64,000 bases of DNA from JAVZJR01 sp037447235 (GTDB lineage Archaea; Micrarchaeota; Micrarchaeia; Anstonellales; Bilamarchaeaceae). The DNA lies in NCBI GenBank assembly GCA_037447235.1, contig JBBIHC010000003.1:24806-88805 (forward strand). Reading direction: 5' to 3'. Below, one piece after another: positions 40,455-50,144 of this stretch. Numbering within the stretch: position 1 is the first letter of the stretch; each line of letters begins with the position of its first letter. The position numbers and the translations under genes are program-made. The notes under the pieces were generated by a model. It was not told the DNA's origin. It made no database searches and worked only from the letters and a program-made list of their open reading frames with translations.

Positions 40455-43400
40455 TTTCCCGCCTTATTTTGTATATTTTTACCGCCCCGTTGTCATACAC
40501 TTTGTCAAAACCTTCAAGCTCGTCAAGCACCAGCGCCTTGTAGATGTTTGAGTCATAGAAATGGGTCTTCCTGTCTTCGTAGCCATCAACAATCTGGCCA
40601 TTCTCAAGCCAGACCTTCTGTTTTGTGTAAACCGTGGTGAATGCCATAAGCGGGCCCTGGTTGTACGCGCCATCAAGCCTGGACGGATAGACAAGGAATG
40701 CCTTGTTAACCCTTAAATCGCCGTTTGGATAGGTCTCATTAAGATAGTAGGTGCCTGTCATCTTGTCCCCGGTCGCCAGCTCGACCTCGCCAACGCAGTA
40801 TGCCGGCACAAGATGAACATAATTCGCGCAAAAGTACCGCACCTGCTCGTTTGTTATGCTTCCCACGCACTCGCCAGGGTAATAAATGCTGTATTTCTGC
40901 TCGCCGTTCGGAGGGCCGATGTAAACCTTTGATGCGACAAAGCCCGTCTTTCTCGGATTTTCGGATATAACGCAGGTTTTGTCCTGCGACACGTATATGA
41001 CTTCAAAAAGATTCTCCCGCTCGCAGTCTGACTGGCCCGGCCAGTATGAGACATTGGTCCGGTTGGCGTGCACGCAGCCAAGATAATTCAGCGCACCGAA
41101 TTTTGCCCCAAAGCCCTCGCTGCTTCCAAGTATCTCAACATCAAAAAGCGCATATTCGCTGCCGTAATCCTGCATGGTTTTGAGCAGGTCTTCCTCGTCT
41201 CCCTCGGTATAAGAATAAGCAACGCGGTATATCATGTCCAAATAGGCATGCTCGTTTCGCAGGATGCTGTTCCTCTGGCCAAAGAAATTTATCCAATGCC
41301 CGTAATCCCACCAGGATATAATCCTCGCGTCTTTTTCCGTATGATCTCGGATCCATTCCATTGACGATATCCAGTAATCGCTTAACTTGTTGCAGCGGAC
41401 AAGCGCTGCCCTGTAAAGAAGCGGCGCTTTTTGCGGATCGGTGTAATAATCAAAACCAGGCAGCGCTGTTATTATACAAAGCAACTGGTTGTATTGATTG
41501 TTTGTTCCAAGTTTTGCATAGTCCATCGGATTTGCAGCAGCAGCGCAAACAACCGCGTCGCCGGTTGCCTTGCAGGCAGCGTCAAGTTTTTCCTTTGCCG
41601 CATATGGGTCGTCCTGAAATCTCACATTGAAGTTGCTGAGAGCCAGGCCAAAAGCAAGGTTGGTGTAGAAAAACTGCAGGATAAGGATGGCCGTCATCAC
41701 GAGCGCAAGCGCATAGCTGCTTTCTTTGATTATCTTCCTGTTTTTCAAAAAGCGCTCTGCAACCGAGAAAACATAGGCGATTCCGCCTGCGATGAAAAAC
41801 GCGGCGTAGATGGTATACTTTGCTTTCAGTATGCCAACAATAAATGGCGGGAAAACAACTGCCATAAAAAGAAGCGGGACAAGCAGCTCTTCCGGCTTTT
41901 CTTTCCTTTTCTCATAAAGATGATAGGCTGCCGCAGCGACCATGGCCGCAGGCCAAAGCATAACAAAACTGTTTGCCTTCCAGTCATAGGAAGCATTTGA
42001 TGAAAGGACAAAATTGATGGCGCTGACCAAAACTGCGAGCAGCATATTGCTGAGCGAGGAAACGATTCCCAAAACAATGAGCAGCGGCGAAGCGATAAGC
42101 GCGAAAAAATTCCCGGAGTTGTTGTCAGGGAAGAAAAATGAGATTATGCTTTCATAATTCGCACCGGCAAAGCCAATTTCATCTGAAAAGTCGTGGCCTG
42201 CCATTCCCTGCTCTGCTATCGTCCTCTCAAGCGCTGTTTTATACTCAACAACAGCGAAGCCTGCCCTGCCCATTGACTTTACAGGCTCGGCAAGCGGCGA
42301 AAGCATGAAAACAAAAATAAGAAGCGCCGCGCCTGCAACCGCAACATTTCTGTCCTTGAATTCTATTTTCCTGATTTTGATTATGTAAAGCCCTGCGGGC
42401 AGTGCGAAAATCAACAGCCCGGTGAGCAGGCTGGAAAGCGCAAACCCGCCGGTAAAGAGCATGTCAAAAGAAGCGGCGCCGACAATGCCGACAGCAATGA
42501 ACACCGCGTTAAGCTCAAGCAGGCTTTTCAGCCCGTCCGCGCTTTCGTTCTTGTAGAAAAGAACAAGGGCATACGCAAGCCAGAAGAGCGCAAGCACCAC
42601 AAGCGCCAGGATAGCAGAGGCTGAACCAAGGGCAAGCGCGATGAAAGCGAGCCCTGACACAAACGCAAGCGCCCTGCTTTTCTCCTTGAGCATAAGCACA
42701 TACGCTGAATAAAAGAATGCAAGCGCGAAGAATGCATATGGCTGGATTTCCATCTCGCCTGCCATAGTTTTTAGAAGGAACATCGGTGCAAGAGAGGCGA
42801 TACCAGCACCAAGCACAGCATATTCCTGCCTAACTGCCTGCGAAAGAAAAAGATAAAAAAGCAGGACCGCGAGCGCGGCGGCGATGGGTGGATAAACCGA
42901 AGCGACGGCTGCCAGGAGCATATTGCTGTAATCATTGCTTCCATTGTAAAGGGAATACCACAATGATTCCATGTAAGCAAGAACGGGCACTGCCCGGTGA
43001 TCAACATCGTGCGGCCACCACGCAGTATTGTCGTCCAGCGGATTAAAGCCAAGCGTGATTATCTGCTGGCTGATGTAAGTATAATAATAAGGGTCAAGCT
43101 CATAAAACACCGGCGAGTACGAACCAAGCCGTATCCAGAATGCAAGCAAGGCGAGAAATGCCATCGCAAAGCAGAGGAATGCCCTGTCTTGCGGAACCGC
43201 CATAATGTTTTTCGCAAATTCAACCGCATCTTTGTCAATCCTTTTCCATCCGGCAAGAGCGAGCGCGAGCAGCCACCAGACAGCAATAGTTGCGATGGCC
43301 AAATCATAGCTATACTTTATGCCAAAAAGAAGGAACAAAAGGAATGGAACAAGCTGGGGAACAGAGAAGCCGAGGCCCAAGCCCATTATTGACTTTTCAA

Positions 43401-43527
43401 AGGTTCCAAGTTTTGCGCCCTTTAGCAATGCGTGGCTTATGACGATGCCCGGAATGAAAAAACAGCAAAATATTATTGCCAATAACAGGTATGGATCGAA
43501 CGCCAAAAACAAAAAACCACCTTTCAA
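40441..43527 (-). CDS. aglB: Oligosaccharyltransferase AglB (STT3 family)
   Basis: 1,028 residues. About 13 or more membrane helices fill the first ~610 residues. An N-terminal extra hydrophobic block precedes the first external loop with ELDPYYYTYI. The catalytic WWDYG motif lies in ARIISWWDYGHWINFFGQ, followed by a Cys-containing external C-terminal domain. It transfers lipid-linked glycans to Asn in Asn-x-Ser/Thr of exported proteins. No ATG is available near the 5' end: TTG 43527 overlaps the ftsZ stop (TTGA), and later TTGs at 43512 or 43506 behind AGGTGG are alternatives. The surface-glycan locus downstream probably supplies its donor. Confidence 0.93.
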   Translation of the reverse strand: MKGGFLFLAFDPYLLLAIIFCCFFIPGIVISHALLKGAKLGTFEKSIMGLGLGFSVPQLVPFLLFLLFGIKYSYDLAIATIAVWWLLALALAGWKRIDKDAVEFAKNIMAVPQDRAFLCFAMAFLALLAFWIRLGSYSPVFYELDPYYYTYISQQIITLGFNPLDDNTAWWPHDVDHRAVPVLAYMESLWYSLYNGSNDYSNMLLAAVASVYPPIAAALAVLLFYLFLSQAVRQEYAVLGAGIASLAPMFLLKTMAGEMEIQPYAFFALAFFYSAYVLMLKEKSRALAFVSGLAFIALALGSASAILALVVLALFWLAYALVLFYKNESADGLKSLLELNAVFIAVGIVGAASFDMLFTGGFALSSLLTGLLIFALPAGLYIIKIRKIEFKDRNVAVAGAALLIFVFMLSPLAEPVKSMGRAGFAVVEYKTALERTIAEQGMAGHDFSDEIGFAGANYESIISFFFPDNNSGNFFALIASPLLIVLGIVSSLSNMLLAVLVSAINFVLSSNASYDWKANSFVMLWPAAMVAAAAYHLYEKRKEKPEELLVPLLFMAVVFPPFIVGILKAKYTIYAAFFIAGGIAYVFSVAERFLKNRKIIKESSYALALVMTAILILQFFYTNLAFGLALSNFNVRFQDDPYAAKEKLDAACKATGDAVVCAAAANPMDYAKLGTNNQYNQLLCIITALPGFDYYTDPQKAPLLYRAALVRCNKLSDYWISSMEWIRDHTEKDARIISWWDYGHWINFFGQRNSILRNEHAYLDMIYRVAYSYTEGDEEDLLKTMQDYGSEYALFDVEILGSSEGFGAKFGALNYLGCVHANRTNVSYWPGQSDCERENLFEVIYVSQDKTCVISENPRKTGFVASKVYIGPPNGEQKYSIYYPGECVGSITNEQVRYFCANYVHLVPAYCVGEVELATGDKMTGTYYLNETYPNGDLRVNKAFLVYPSRLDGAYNQGPLMAFTTVYTKQKVWLENGQIVDGYEDRKTHFYDSNIYKALVLDELEGFDKVYDNGAVKIYKIRRENVLG

Positions 43528-44603
43528 AGGCTGTAGATATCCTCTTCCTCGCCGGTAAGCTCGCTGCTGCCGCTGAGCCTGCCTGTTTCTCCCTTCTGGA
43601 ACATATATGGTGATTTCACGCCCGTGATTATTGCTGTTGCCTTTATCGTTCCCCTGAGTTCTGGATTTACCCTTGCCCCCATCTTGATTGCCGCATCATC
43701 GTTGAAGCTTTGCGTTATCATCTCGCCGACCTTTATTGCATCGCCCAATGTCAGGTCCGGCCCGCCTTCAAGGTGAAGAAGGCAGCCCTTCGCATCCTCG
43801 TAGCTGACATCCAGAAGCGGATGCTCCAGCGTGTTCTTCACGACTTCGTCAACCTTGTTGTGCCCTGATGCCTCGCCAAGCGAAATCATGGATATGCCGC
43901 CATGTTCCATCACTGTTTTGACATCAGCATAATCCACATTTATCAGGCTCGGGAACGATATCGCGTCCGATATTCCCTTCACCGCCCTCGTTGTTATCGA
44001 GTCAGCAAGCGCAAAAGCCCGGTCTATCGGCAGGTTCGGCGCGTAGGTCGAAAGGCGGTTGTTGTCTATCACGACAACGGTGTCGCAAACATCAACCAGC
44101 GCCCTTATCGACTGTTGGGCTTTTTTCAGCCGCACGCGCTCCAGCGCGAACGGATATGTCACGAATGCGATGACAAGCGCGCCCTGCTCTCTGGCGACCT
44201 CGGCAACCACCGGCGCGGCTCCGCCGCCGGTTCCTCCGCCCATGCCTGCGCAAAGGAAAACAAGCTCGTTCTCGCCTATTTCCTTCTTGAGCATCTGCCT
44301 GTCAGCCTCAGCGCATTTCTTTGCCACCTCAATGTCTCCTCCTGCGCCCAATCCCTTGGTTATGGTTTTTCCGATTAGTATCTTCTTCTCGGCTGAAATC
44401 ATGTTCAGGTGCTTGCCGTCGGTGTTTATCGCAACCGTCCTTGCGCTTTTTATCCCTTCGCTCACCATCCTGTTGAGCGTGTTGCAGCCGGCGCCGCCTA
44501 CGCCTATCGCGGCTATCCTGACATGAAAAAATTCGTCGTCTTTTTTTACTGCTGCCTGCTCCGCAGCCCCCTCCTTTGCCGCCTTCACAATATCGTCAAA
44601 CAT
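43524..44603 (-). CDS. ftsZ: Cell division protein FtsZ
   Basis: About 359 residues of the tubulin/FtsZ fold. Visible are IGVGGAGCNTLNRM, the GTP-binding tubulin signature FLCAGMGGGTGGGAAPVVAEVA, NNRLSTYAPNLPIDRAFALAD, and the T7-loop NVDYADVKTVM with its catalytic Asp. A short C-terminal peptide (EEEDIYSL) follows a linker. It forms the division ring. The start MFDDIVKAA at 44603 is preferred over an upstream in-frame ATG. It is the first gene of a string that continues into aglB, gatD and gatE by overlaps. Confidence 0.96.
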   Translation of the reverse strand: MFDDIVKAAKEGAAEQAAVKKDDEFFHVRIAAIGVGGAGCNTLNRMVSEGIKSARTVAINTDGKHLNMISAEKKILIGKTITKGLGAGGDIEVAKKCAEADRQMLKKEIGENELVFLCAGMGGGTGGGAAPVVAEVAREQGALVIAFVTYPFALERVRLKKAQQSIRALVDVCDTVVVIDNNRLSTYAPNLPIDRAFALADSITTRAVKGISDAISFPSLINVDYADVKTVMEHGGISMISLGEASGHNKVDEVVKNTLEHPLLDVSYEDAKGCLLHLEGGPDLTLGDAIKVGEMITQSFNDDAAIKMGARVNPELRGTIKATAIITGVKSPYMFQKGETGRLSGSSELTGEEEDIYSL

Positions 44604-44666
44604 TTTTTCACCAGCCAGCCACAAGGCTGGACGATTATTTATGCAAGGAAAACTATTTATATATTG

Positions 44667-46301
44667 TTAATAGGTACTGAACAGGATATTTACTGCTCTC
44701 TCAGCGTACTGCTCCGGAATCTTGATCCTCCGCAGCGCCTTTCTCATTATGGCAAGCTCTTCTTTTCCGAAAGATTTCGTGATTATCAGAACAATCAGGT
44801 AAATGGTGCAGACTGCAGCGAAAAAAACGGCGAAGAGTGCGAGTTTGATCAGTTTTCCTGCTATAGATACATCAATGACTCCTGCTGCCTTTGCAATTTC
44901 GTCAAGCGGCAGGGAGCTTACCAGAGGCGAAACATACTGGGAAGCAACGAAGAAAAGAACCAAGGCAACAACGGAAGCGAGGGCCGGCTTTGCGCTGTCC
45001 TTTGGAAAACTGAAATCAAAAAGCCTTTTTGAATAGAAAAAGGTAAGTGCTGCCATAAGCGAGAATGAAAGCAGCGTGGCAAATGCCGCGCCATCCATTC
45101 CCCACGCCGGGATGAGGAACCAGTTGAAGACGACATTGGCAAAAGCACAGGTGCCGGTGATTGCAAGCTCTATGTCAAGCCTTCGCATTGCCGCGATTAC
45201 CTTCATCGGCAGGAGGGAAATGGAAAAGAGTACAAATGATATCAGGTAAAGGACAAAAACATTGCTTGCGGCTGCGTATTCCGGGCCGTAAAACATCCTG
45301 AGGAGCAGGTCAGGAAGGCTTATCATGAGAATAAAGAATGGTGCTCCAAGGACGATGGACCATTTCACTGCAACCGCGGTCATCTTCCTCATCTCCTCCA
45401 TTTTTTCTCTCCCGAAAAGCTCGGAGACCATTGGGAAGAATATCGTGAGGAGCGCGGAAAACGGGAGCAGGAGCAGATTGGCGAATGTTGTCACCACTGA
45501 GTATATACCGACCTGCCCCATTGCCTTTTCCCCGCCCAAAAAGCCCAGCATAAACCTGTCAGTTGAGGATGCAATGACATAGAAGGTTGCTATCAGGGAG
45601 AGAATAATGCCGAAATAAAAGACCTCAAGAACAAGGTCTTTTTCCAATTTTTCCTCGGCAGCGCCGTCTTTCAGCGAGTTGAGATCTTTCAGCATGAAGT
45701 ACGAGTAGCCGATTATCAGCGGAAGGTAGGAAGCAAGATAGGCATAACCAAGCGATGTTGCGCTAAATGCAATCAGGAAACCGAAAGCAATCGTGAAAAT
45801 CAGTTTTGTTATTCCCTGGAGGTTGTTCACCACCTGAAAATCCCTTATGAGTTTTCTGCCAACCAAAAATCCCCCGCCAAGGCCGGCAAGCTCGCTGAGG
45901 AAAGGCAGGAAGGCAAGCGCCTGGAACGCAGGGGCTGTTTCAGGCTTTCCAAGGACGGACGCTATGAAAGATGCTGAGAAAAACAGGAGGATGGAGAAAG
46001 AAAGCGAAAGGAATGAGCCGGCAAGGAACATTATTTTCATAAATGAGCGGATGATGGCTGCCTTGCCTTTCCCGTAAAGATAAGGAATATAGCGGGGCAG
46101 GGACTGGTTAAGCCCGAGGTCCGTGAATATGGTGATGAAGCTGACCACGCTCAGCGCAAAATAAAAAACCCCGATTTCCTCGGCGCTGAAGAATTTGGCA
46201 AGGATCACGAGATAAAAAAAACTGAAGAGCTTCAGCGCCAGCTGTGCCAGAAAACTCCATACCGTCCCTTTCGCCAATGTTGATGTGTCTATTTCTTCCA
46301 T
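44667..46301 (-). CDS. Polysaccharide flippase (MATE/Wzx-type)
   Basis: 544 residues with about 14 membrane helices. The N-terminus SFLAQLALKLFSFFYLVILA, followed by KFFSAEEIGVFYFALSV, and the repeat-like GxxAxGQVGIYSVV segments are typical of MATE-superfamily lipid-linked oligosaccharide flippases (Wzx/RfbX). It would move undecaprenyl- or dolichyl-linked glycans to the outer face for AglB or for surface polymers. It lies between ftsZ and the glycan locus, 63 nt upstream of ftsZ, and is divergent from the methyltransferase gene. Confidence 0.85.
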   Translation of the reverse strand: MEEIDTSTLAKGTVWSFLAQLALKLFSFFYLVILAKFFSAEEIGVFYFALSVVSFITIFTDLGLNQSLPRYIPYLYGKGKAAIIRSFMKIMFLAGSFLSLSFSILLFFSASFIASVLGKPETAPAFQALAFLPFLSELAGLGGGFLVGRKLIRDFQVVNNLQGITKLIFTIAFGFLIAFSATSLGYAYLASYLPLIIGYSYFMLKDLNSLKDGAAEEKLEKDLVLEVFYFGIILSLIATFYVIASSTDRFMLGFLGGEKAMGQVGIYSVVTTFANLLLLPFSALLTIFFPMVSELFGREKMEEMRKMTAVAVKWSIVLGAPFFILMISLPDLLLRMFYGPEYAAASNVFVLYLISFVLFSISLLPMKVIAAMRRLDIELAITGTCAFANVVFNWFLIPAWGMDGAAFATLLSFSLMAALTFFYSKRLFDFSFPKDSAKPALASVVALVLFFVASQYVSPLVSSLPLDEIAKAAGVIDVSIAGKLIKLALFAVFFAAVCTIYLIVLIITKSFGKEELAIMRKALRRIKIPEQYAERAVNILFSTY

Positions 46302-46402
46302 TCAAGCACCGCTGGTTCCTTTAGCGAGTAATAGGAAAACTTTTATTTAAAACCTTTGTAAGATACTTCCATCAAAGCGCAACAATGCAACAGAGGTGCG
46401 GC

Positions 46403-47149
46403 ATGCCTGATCACGAACATCTGCAAAAAATTTCTGAACAATACAAGAATTACAAAGCAAAAACACTTGGCAATTTCAATGAAAACGATTTGAAAAGTTA
46501 TATAGAGTATTCGGCTGAAGACGCATTTTTAAGGTATTTTAAGGGGAAGGATTACTGGGGCGATATTGTAATAGATTTCGGCGGTCGCGTCGGAGACCGG
46601 ACGAGAAGACTGAGAAATGTAACGGTTGTTGAAATCGCAGAGGACAGCAGGGAATACATGAAAAAGCTCGGAATCAGGCACGAAACGAGCATCGATAAGT
46701 TCAAAGACGGCTCTGTTGACTTGATTTTTGCCTCGCACGTCCTTGAGCATCTTCACGATCCCTACGAATATCTGGTAAAGTTCAGGAACAAACTGAAGAA
46801 AGGGGGCAAACTGATGCTGGTTCTGCCGGTTGAAGATCACAGGGAAAGAGGACCGGGCTACTATGATGAAAACGGCCATATGTATTGCTGGAACATAAAA
46901 ACAATAAACACCCTTCTCAGATACGTGGGTTTTAAAGTGAAGGAAAGCAAAGTATCGTGCTCCTGCGGCCTTGCTGGGCTTATCAGGGTGATTTTGCAAA
47001 AGCTTGGCGTAAAAAACAAAACCATCGCTGAATTCAATTACCACATCATAACAAACATATTGGGAAGGATATATGTAAAAGGAATAATGAAAATCTTCCC
47101 ATACGTGCCGTTCGGCGGGGAGTTTTACATACTCGCTGAAAAGGAATGA
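46403..47149 (+). CDS. Class I SAM-dependent methyltransferase
   Basis: About 248 residues. The SAM-binding segment is poorly conserved but recognisable (DIVIDFGGRVGDRTRRL, then VVEIAEDS). DGSVDLIFASHVLEHLHDP and the LKKGGKLMLVLPVEDHRERG segment are typical of methyltransferase type 11. The acceptor is unknown, but the location suggests a glycan or lipid substrate. ATG 46403 has a well-spaced AGAGGTG ribosome-binding site. An ATG at 46385 is also in frame. Confidence 0.8.
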   Translation: MPDHEHLQKISEQYKNYKAKTLGNFNENDLKSYIEYSAEDAFLRYFKGKDYWGDIVIDFGGRVGDRTRRLRNVTVVEIAEDSREYMKKLGIRHETSIDKFKDGSVDLIFASHVLEHLHDPYEYLVKFRNKLKKGGKLMLVLPVEDHRERGPGYYDENGHMYCWNIKTINTLLRYVGFKVKESKVSCSCGLAGLIRVILQKLGVKNKTIAEFNYHIITNILGRIYVKGIMKIFPYVPFGGEFYILAEKE

Positions 47150-47155
47150 ACGATG

Positions 47156-48388
47156 CTAACTTAAGTTGCTCTTTTCCAGGAGTCCTGCAAATAGTTTTAC
47201 TGCTTCTCCTGCATTTTCAGGCTTTACTGGATGAATCAGCGTTTTGCTTGTTTCCCTTCCCAAAAGCAAGGCTTGGACCGCCTGCAAAAGACGCCACGGC
47301 ATCAGGAAAACAGCTTTAAACAGGCCGAAAAGAATATTCCGCCGCGATGCCCGCGATGTGATTTCATCAGTGTAAACTTGTGCTTTTTTTGAAAGCAGAA
47401 GGGAAATCAGAATAGAGGGAAGCATAAAAAAACGCAGAAATGATGAGTAGGGATAAACGCCGGATTGCCTGACTTTTTTTATCTCAAATCCCTCCTCTTT
47501 TTGGCTGGCTGGATAGAATGCCAGAAAATACGGTGATTTTCCAAGTGTCTTAAACAGCTCTCTGTCAGAAAAAACATCGGCAAAAAAGGAATAGAACACA
47601 AACCAAAGCAGGAATTTTATATAATATACCAGCGAGCGCTTTGCCAAAATAAGAAATGCCTTTAGATGCCCTGCCATATACGGATAAAACTTTTTTTTCT
47701 CTGCCATCTTGTGAAATACCGTATATCCCGCGCGGGAATGGGAAATATGGGCATTCTTGTTAACATAGACTAAACCGGCAGTCGCGAGCCGTGCAAGAAA
47801 TTCAAAATCCTCCCCGCCCCTCCAGGTATACGGGGTATGAAAGCCGGCAATCTCAAAAACCTTGCGGGGATAGAATGCAAAACCATTGACATTATAGCTT
47901 TTTGCCACATCCGGATTAGCATCTTCCGGAGCGATGCAGAGAGGAAAAACAACCTTGTTCTCTTTTTTGGCAAGCTCCACGCACTCAAGAAAGGATTTTT
48001 TTGAATCTATAAACACATTGATGTCGGCTACGACGATGATATCATACCTTAGGAGATAACCAAGATACGCAGCAGTGAAAAAGGCGCCTGATGTGCCCAA
48101 AGAAATTTTTTCTTTTATATGCAGGGCGCTTATTCCGTCCAATGCGACAAAATCAAGGCCTTTTTTGTAAACAAAGATTGCATCAGCAAGGCTGCTGATT
48201 CCGCTGTTTTTCAGGTATTTGGCAAAATTTTTGAGTTCTTCTGTTTCTCCTGCAGGACAAACAATAACAATGTTTTTCCTTTTCTTTATATTAAGGAGAA
48301 AAGAGGAGGTTAGCAGGTTCAGATTATTCTTTGAAATTATTTCGTTTATTTTTTCTTCTGCCAGAAAATCATTTTCCTGCAGTTTCAT
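47156..48388 (-). CDS. Family 2-like glycosyltransferase, paralogue A
   Basis: 410 residues. GT-A-like core: KNIVIVCPAGETEELKNF, an SSLADAIFVYK strand, VVADINVFIDSKK with the DxN/DxD-like metal site, then RGGEDFEFLARLA with the catalytic acid motif and the conserved HSRAGYTVFHKMAEKKKFYPY segment. The C-terminal part carries hydrophobic helices that probably anchor the enzyme. It is clearly related to the product of 51228-52400. The donor and acceptor are unknown. Confidence 0.8.
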   Translation of the reverse strand: MKLQENDFLAEEKINEIISKNNLNLLTSSFLLNIKKRKNIVIVCPAGETEELKNFAKYLKNSGISSLADAIFVYKKGLDFVALDGISALHIKEKISLGTSGAFFTAAYLGYLLRYDIIVVADINVFIDSKKSFLECVELAKKENKVVFPLCIAPEDANPDVAKSYNVNGFAFYPRKVFEIAGFHTPYTWRGGEDFEFLARLATAGLVYVNKNAHISHSRAGYTVFHKMAEKKKFYPYMAGHLKAFLILAKRSLVYYIKFLLWFVFYSFFADVFSDRELFKTLGKSPYFLAFYPASQKEEGFEIKKVRQSGVYPYSSFLRFFMLPSILISLLLSKKAQVYTDEITSRASRRNILFGLFKAVFLMPWRLLQAVQALLLGRETSKTLIHPVKPENAGEAVKLFAGLLEKSNLS

Positions 48389-48401
48389 TGCAGCACCTTA
48401 G

Positions 48402-49508
48402 TCAACTATGGGCCTTGCTTTTAAAGAACTCCTCTATTTTGCTGACTATATGGCGCACATCATCATCGCTCAGGTTGACTGAAGACGGCAGCCACAAGCT
48501 GCGCGCTGATATATCTTCTGTAACAGGAAAATTTCCAGGATAGCCAAAGGCAGGTTCTGAATGAAGCGGAGGGTATGCCGGCCTTGTGCCTATTCCTTTC
48601 TCTTTTAGAAAATCCATCAATGGCTTTCTGTGCTTCTGCTCTTTTACCAAAATGTCAAAAGAGCATAAGGCGGTTTCCCTGAAATCCGTAGGGGTAAGCT
48701 CTACTTCAGGAATGTCTTTCAACAAGGAGTAGTATAGCCGCCCCAATTCTTTTTTTCTTTTAACTCTCGAATCAAGCTTTTTCAGCTGCTCCATCCCTAT
48801 GACTGCCTGAAGGTCGGTGACCTTAAAGTTCCAGCCCTTAAGTACGAAATGGTCAACTTCTGTCGACTCCCGCCCAAAATTCCTTATTTTTTTCATTTTC
48901 TCAAAGAGTTTGGTATTTTCTGTCACCACCGCCCCGCCTTGGCCTGTGGAGATTATCTTGGGCATGCTGAATGAGAAACTGCCAATATCGCCATAAGCCC
49001 CCAAGAATTTTCCGTAAGCAGTTGAACCGAGTGATTGTGCTGCGTCTTCTATGAGCCATATGTTGTTTTTTTTGCAAAAAGAGACGAAATCCTTTATGCG
49101 CTTTGGGTATCTTGCATTCATTGAAACCAGCATAACTGCCTTTGTCTTTTCTGTGATCGCTTCCTTCATCTTTTCAAAATCCATGCACAGCGATTCCTTT
49201 TCAATATCCACAAAAACTGCCTTGGCGCCGAATATTTCAACCGCAGTCGCTGTTGCGACAAAAGTATAGTCTGGAACGATGACTTCGTCGTCTTTTTCTA
49301 TGCCTATGGCTGCCAAAGCCAGCATCAGCGATACTGTGCCATTCGCAACAAATGAGCAATGTTTCACTCCAAGACAAGCGGCAAGCATCTGTTCAAATTC
49401 CCTGGTTTTTTTGTATTCAGTTATCCATCCTCCTGACTGCATATATTTATTAACCGCCTCAATCTCTTCAGGGCCAAAAACCGGCTCTATTTGATTTATA
49501 AACTTCAT
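48402..49508 (-). CDS. DegT/DnrJ/EryC1/StrS-family sugar aminotransferase
   Basis: 368 residues. PLP-dependent type I fold: NGTVSLMLALAAIGIEKDDEVIVPDYTF, IEDAAQSLGSTAYGKFLG, and the Schiff-base Lys in FSMPKIISTGQGGAVV. These enzymes aminate keto-sugar nucleotides such as UDP- or GDP-4-keto-6-deoxyhexoses. The start overlaps the acetyltransferase stop by ATGA (49505-49508), so the pair probably makes an N-acetylated amino sugar. Confidence 0.9.
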   Translation of the reverse strand: MKFINQIEPVFGPEEIEAVNKYMQSGGWITEYKKTREFEQMLAACLGVKHCSFVANGTVSLMLALAAIGIEKDDEVIVPDYTFVATATAVEIFGAKAVFVDIEKESLCMDFEKMKEAITEKTKAVMLVSMNARYPKRIKDFVSFCKKNNIWLIEDAAQSLGSTAYGKFLGAYGDIGSFSFSMPKIISTGQGGAVVTENTKLFEKMKKIRNFGRESTEVDHFVLKGWNFKVTDLQAVIGMEQLKKLDSRVKRKKELGRLYYSLLKDIPEVELTPTDFRETALCSFDILVKEQKHRKPLMDFLKEKGIGTRPAYPPLHSEPAFGYPGNFPVTEDISARSLWLPSSVNLSDDDVRHIVSKIEEFFKSKAHS

Positions 49509-50101
49509 AACACGCCTCTATTAACATCCTCCATCAGTTTCTCGCTTTGTTTTTTTATTAAAGTCCCGTCTCTTTTTCCAAGCTCTTTGGCAGGAATGCC
49601 TGCATAAAGCGTCCATGGTTTGTACTCGCCTTTTTTTACTAAAGAAAAAGCGCCGATTGATACGCCTTCGGGCAGATGAACGCCGGGAAGCACTACGACA
49701 TTGCAGCCCAGTAAAACATGGTCGTCAATCTTAATCGGAGCGATATCTGATTCGCCACCATAGCCTTCTGGTATCGGCGGGCCCACAAGCTCTCCTCCCC
49801 TGTAATCATTTTGCCCGCCAACAAGGTTGCAGCTGGGGCCGATATTAACAAAATTTCCTATGCTTATTCTGGCCTTTGGCCCGCCTATCATATGGCACCC
49901 TGCGCTTATATGCGTAAAATCGCCGACGCTTAACTGGCAGGAGATATACGCAAAGTCGTCAATAATGCTGTTCCTCCCGACCTCGGCCAATTCCGGCCTT
50001 CTTATCCTTACGGTCTTGCCGACTATTGAATTCTTGCCAAGTTTTTTCAGCTTGGAAATGTCAAAAAATATGTTTTCCATAGCGTAATCTATATCAGCCA
50101 T
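49505..50101 (-). CDS. Hexapeptide-repeat (LbH) acetyltransferase
   Basis: 198 residues. Left-handed beta-helix pattern of hexapeptide repeats: VGKTVRI, VGRNSIIDDFAYIS, VGDFTHISAGCHM and GCNVVVLPGVHLPEGVSIGAFSLV, ending PWTLYAGIPAKELGKR. It is related to sugar O- or N-acetyltransferases of the WbbJ/maa type. Coupled by overlap to the aminotransferase, it is likely to act on the amino sugar. The start MADIDYA is chosen by the family pattern and the short spacer to the divergent gene. Confidence 0.85.
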   Translation of the reverse strand: MADIDYAMENIFFDISKLKKLGKNSIVGKTVRIRRPELAEVGRNSIIDDFAYISCQLSVGDFTHISAGCHMIGGPKARISIGNFVNIGPSCNLVGGQNDYRGGELVGPPIPEGYGGESDIAPIKIDDHVLLGCNVVVLPGVHLPEGVSIGAFSLVKKGEYKPWTLYAGIPAKELGKRDGTLIKKQSEKLMEDVNRGVL

Positions 50102-50144
50102 ATTTTTTAATTTTAACCTGATAAAACCGCTTTGAGGTTGAACG

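Noticed and set aside
46385..46402. Upstream ATG of the methyltransferase gene
   Set aside because: An AGAGGTG ribosome-binding site lies between it and the ATG at 46403, which is better placed.
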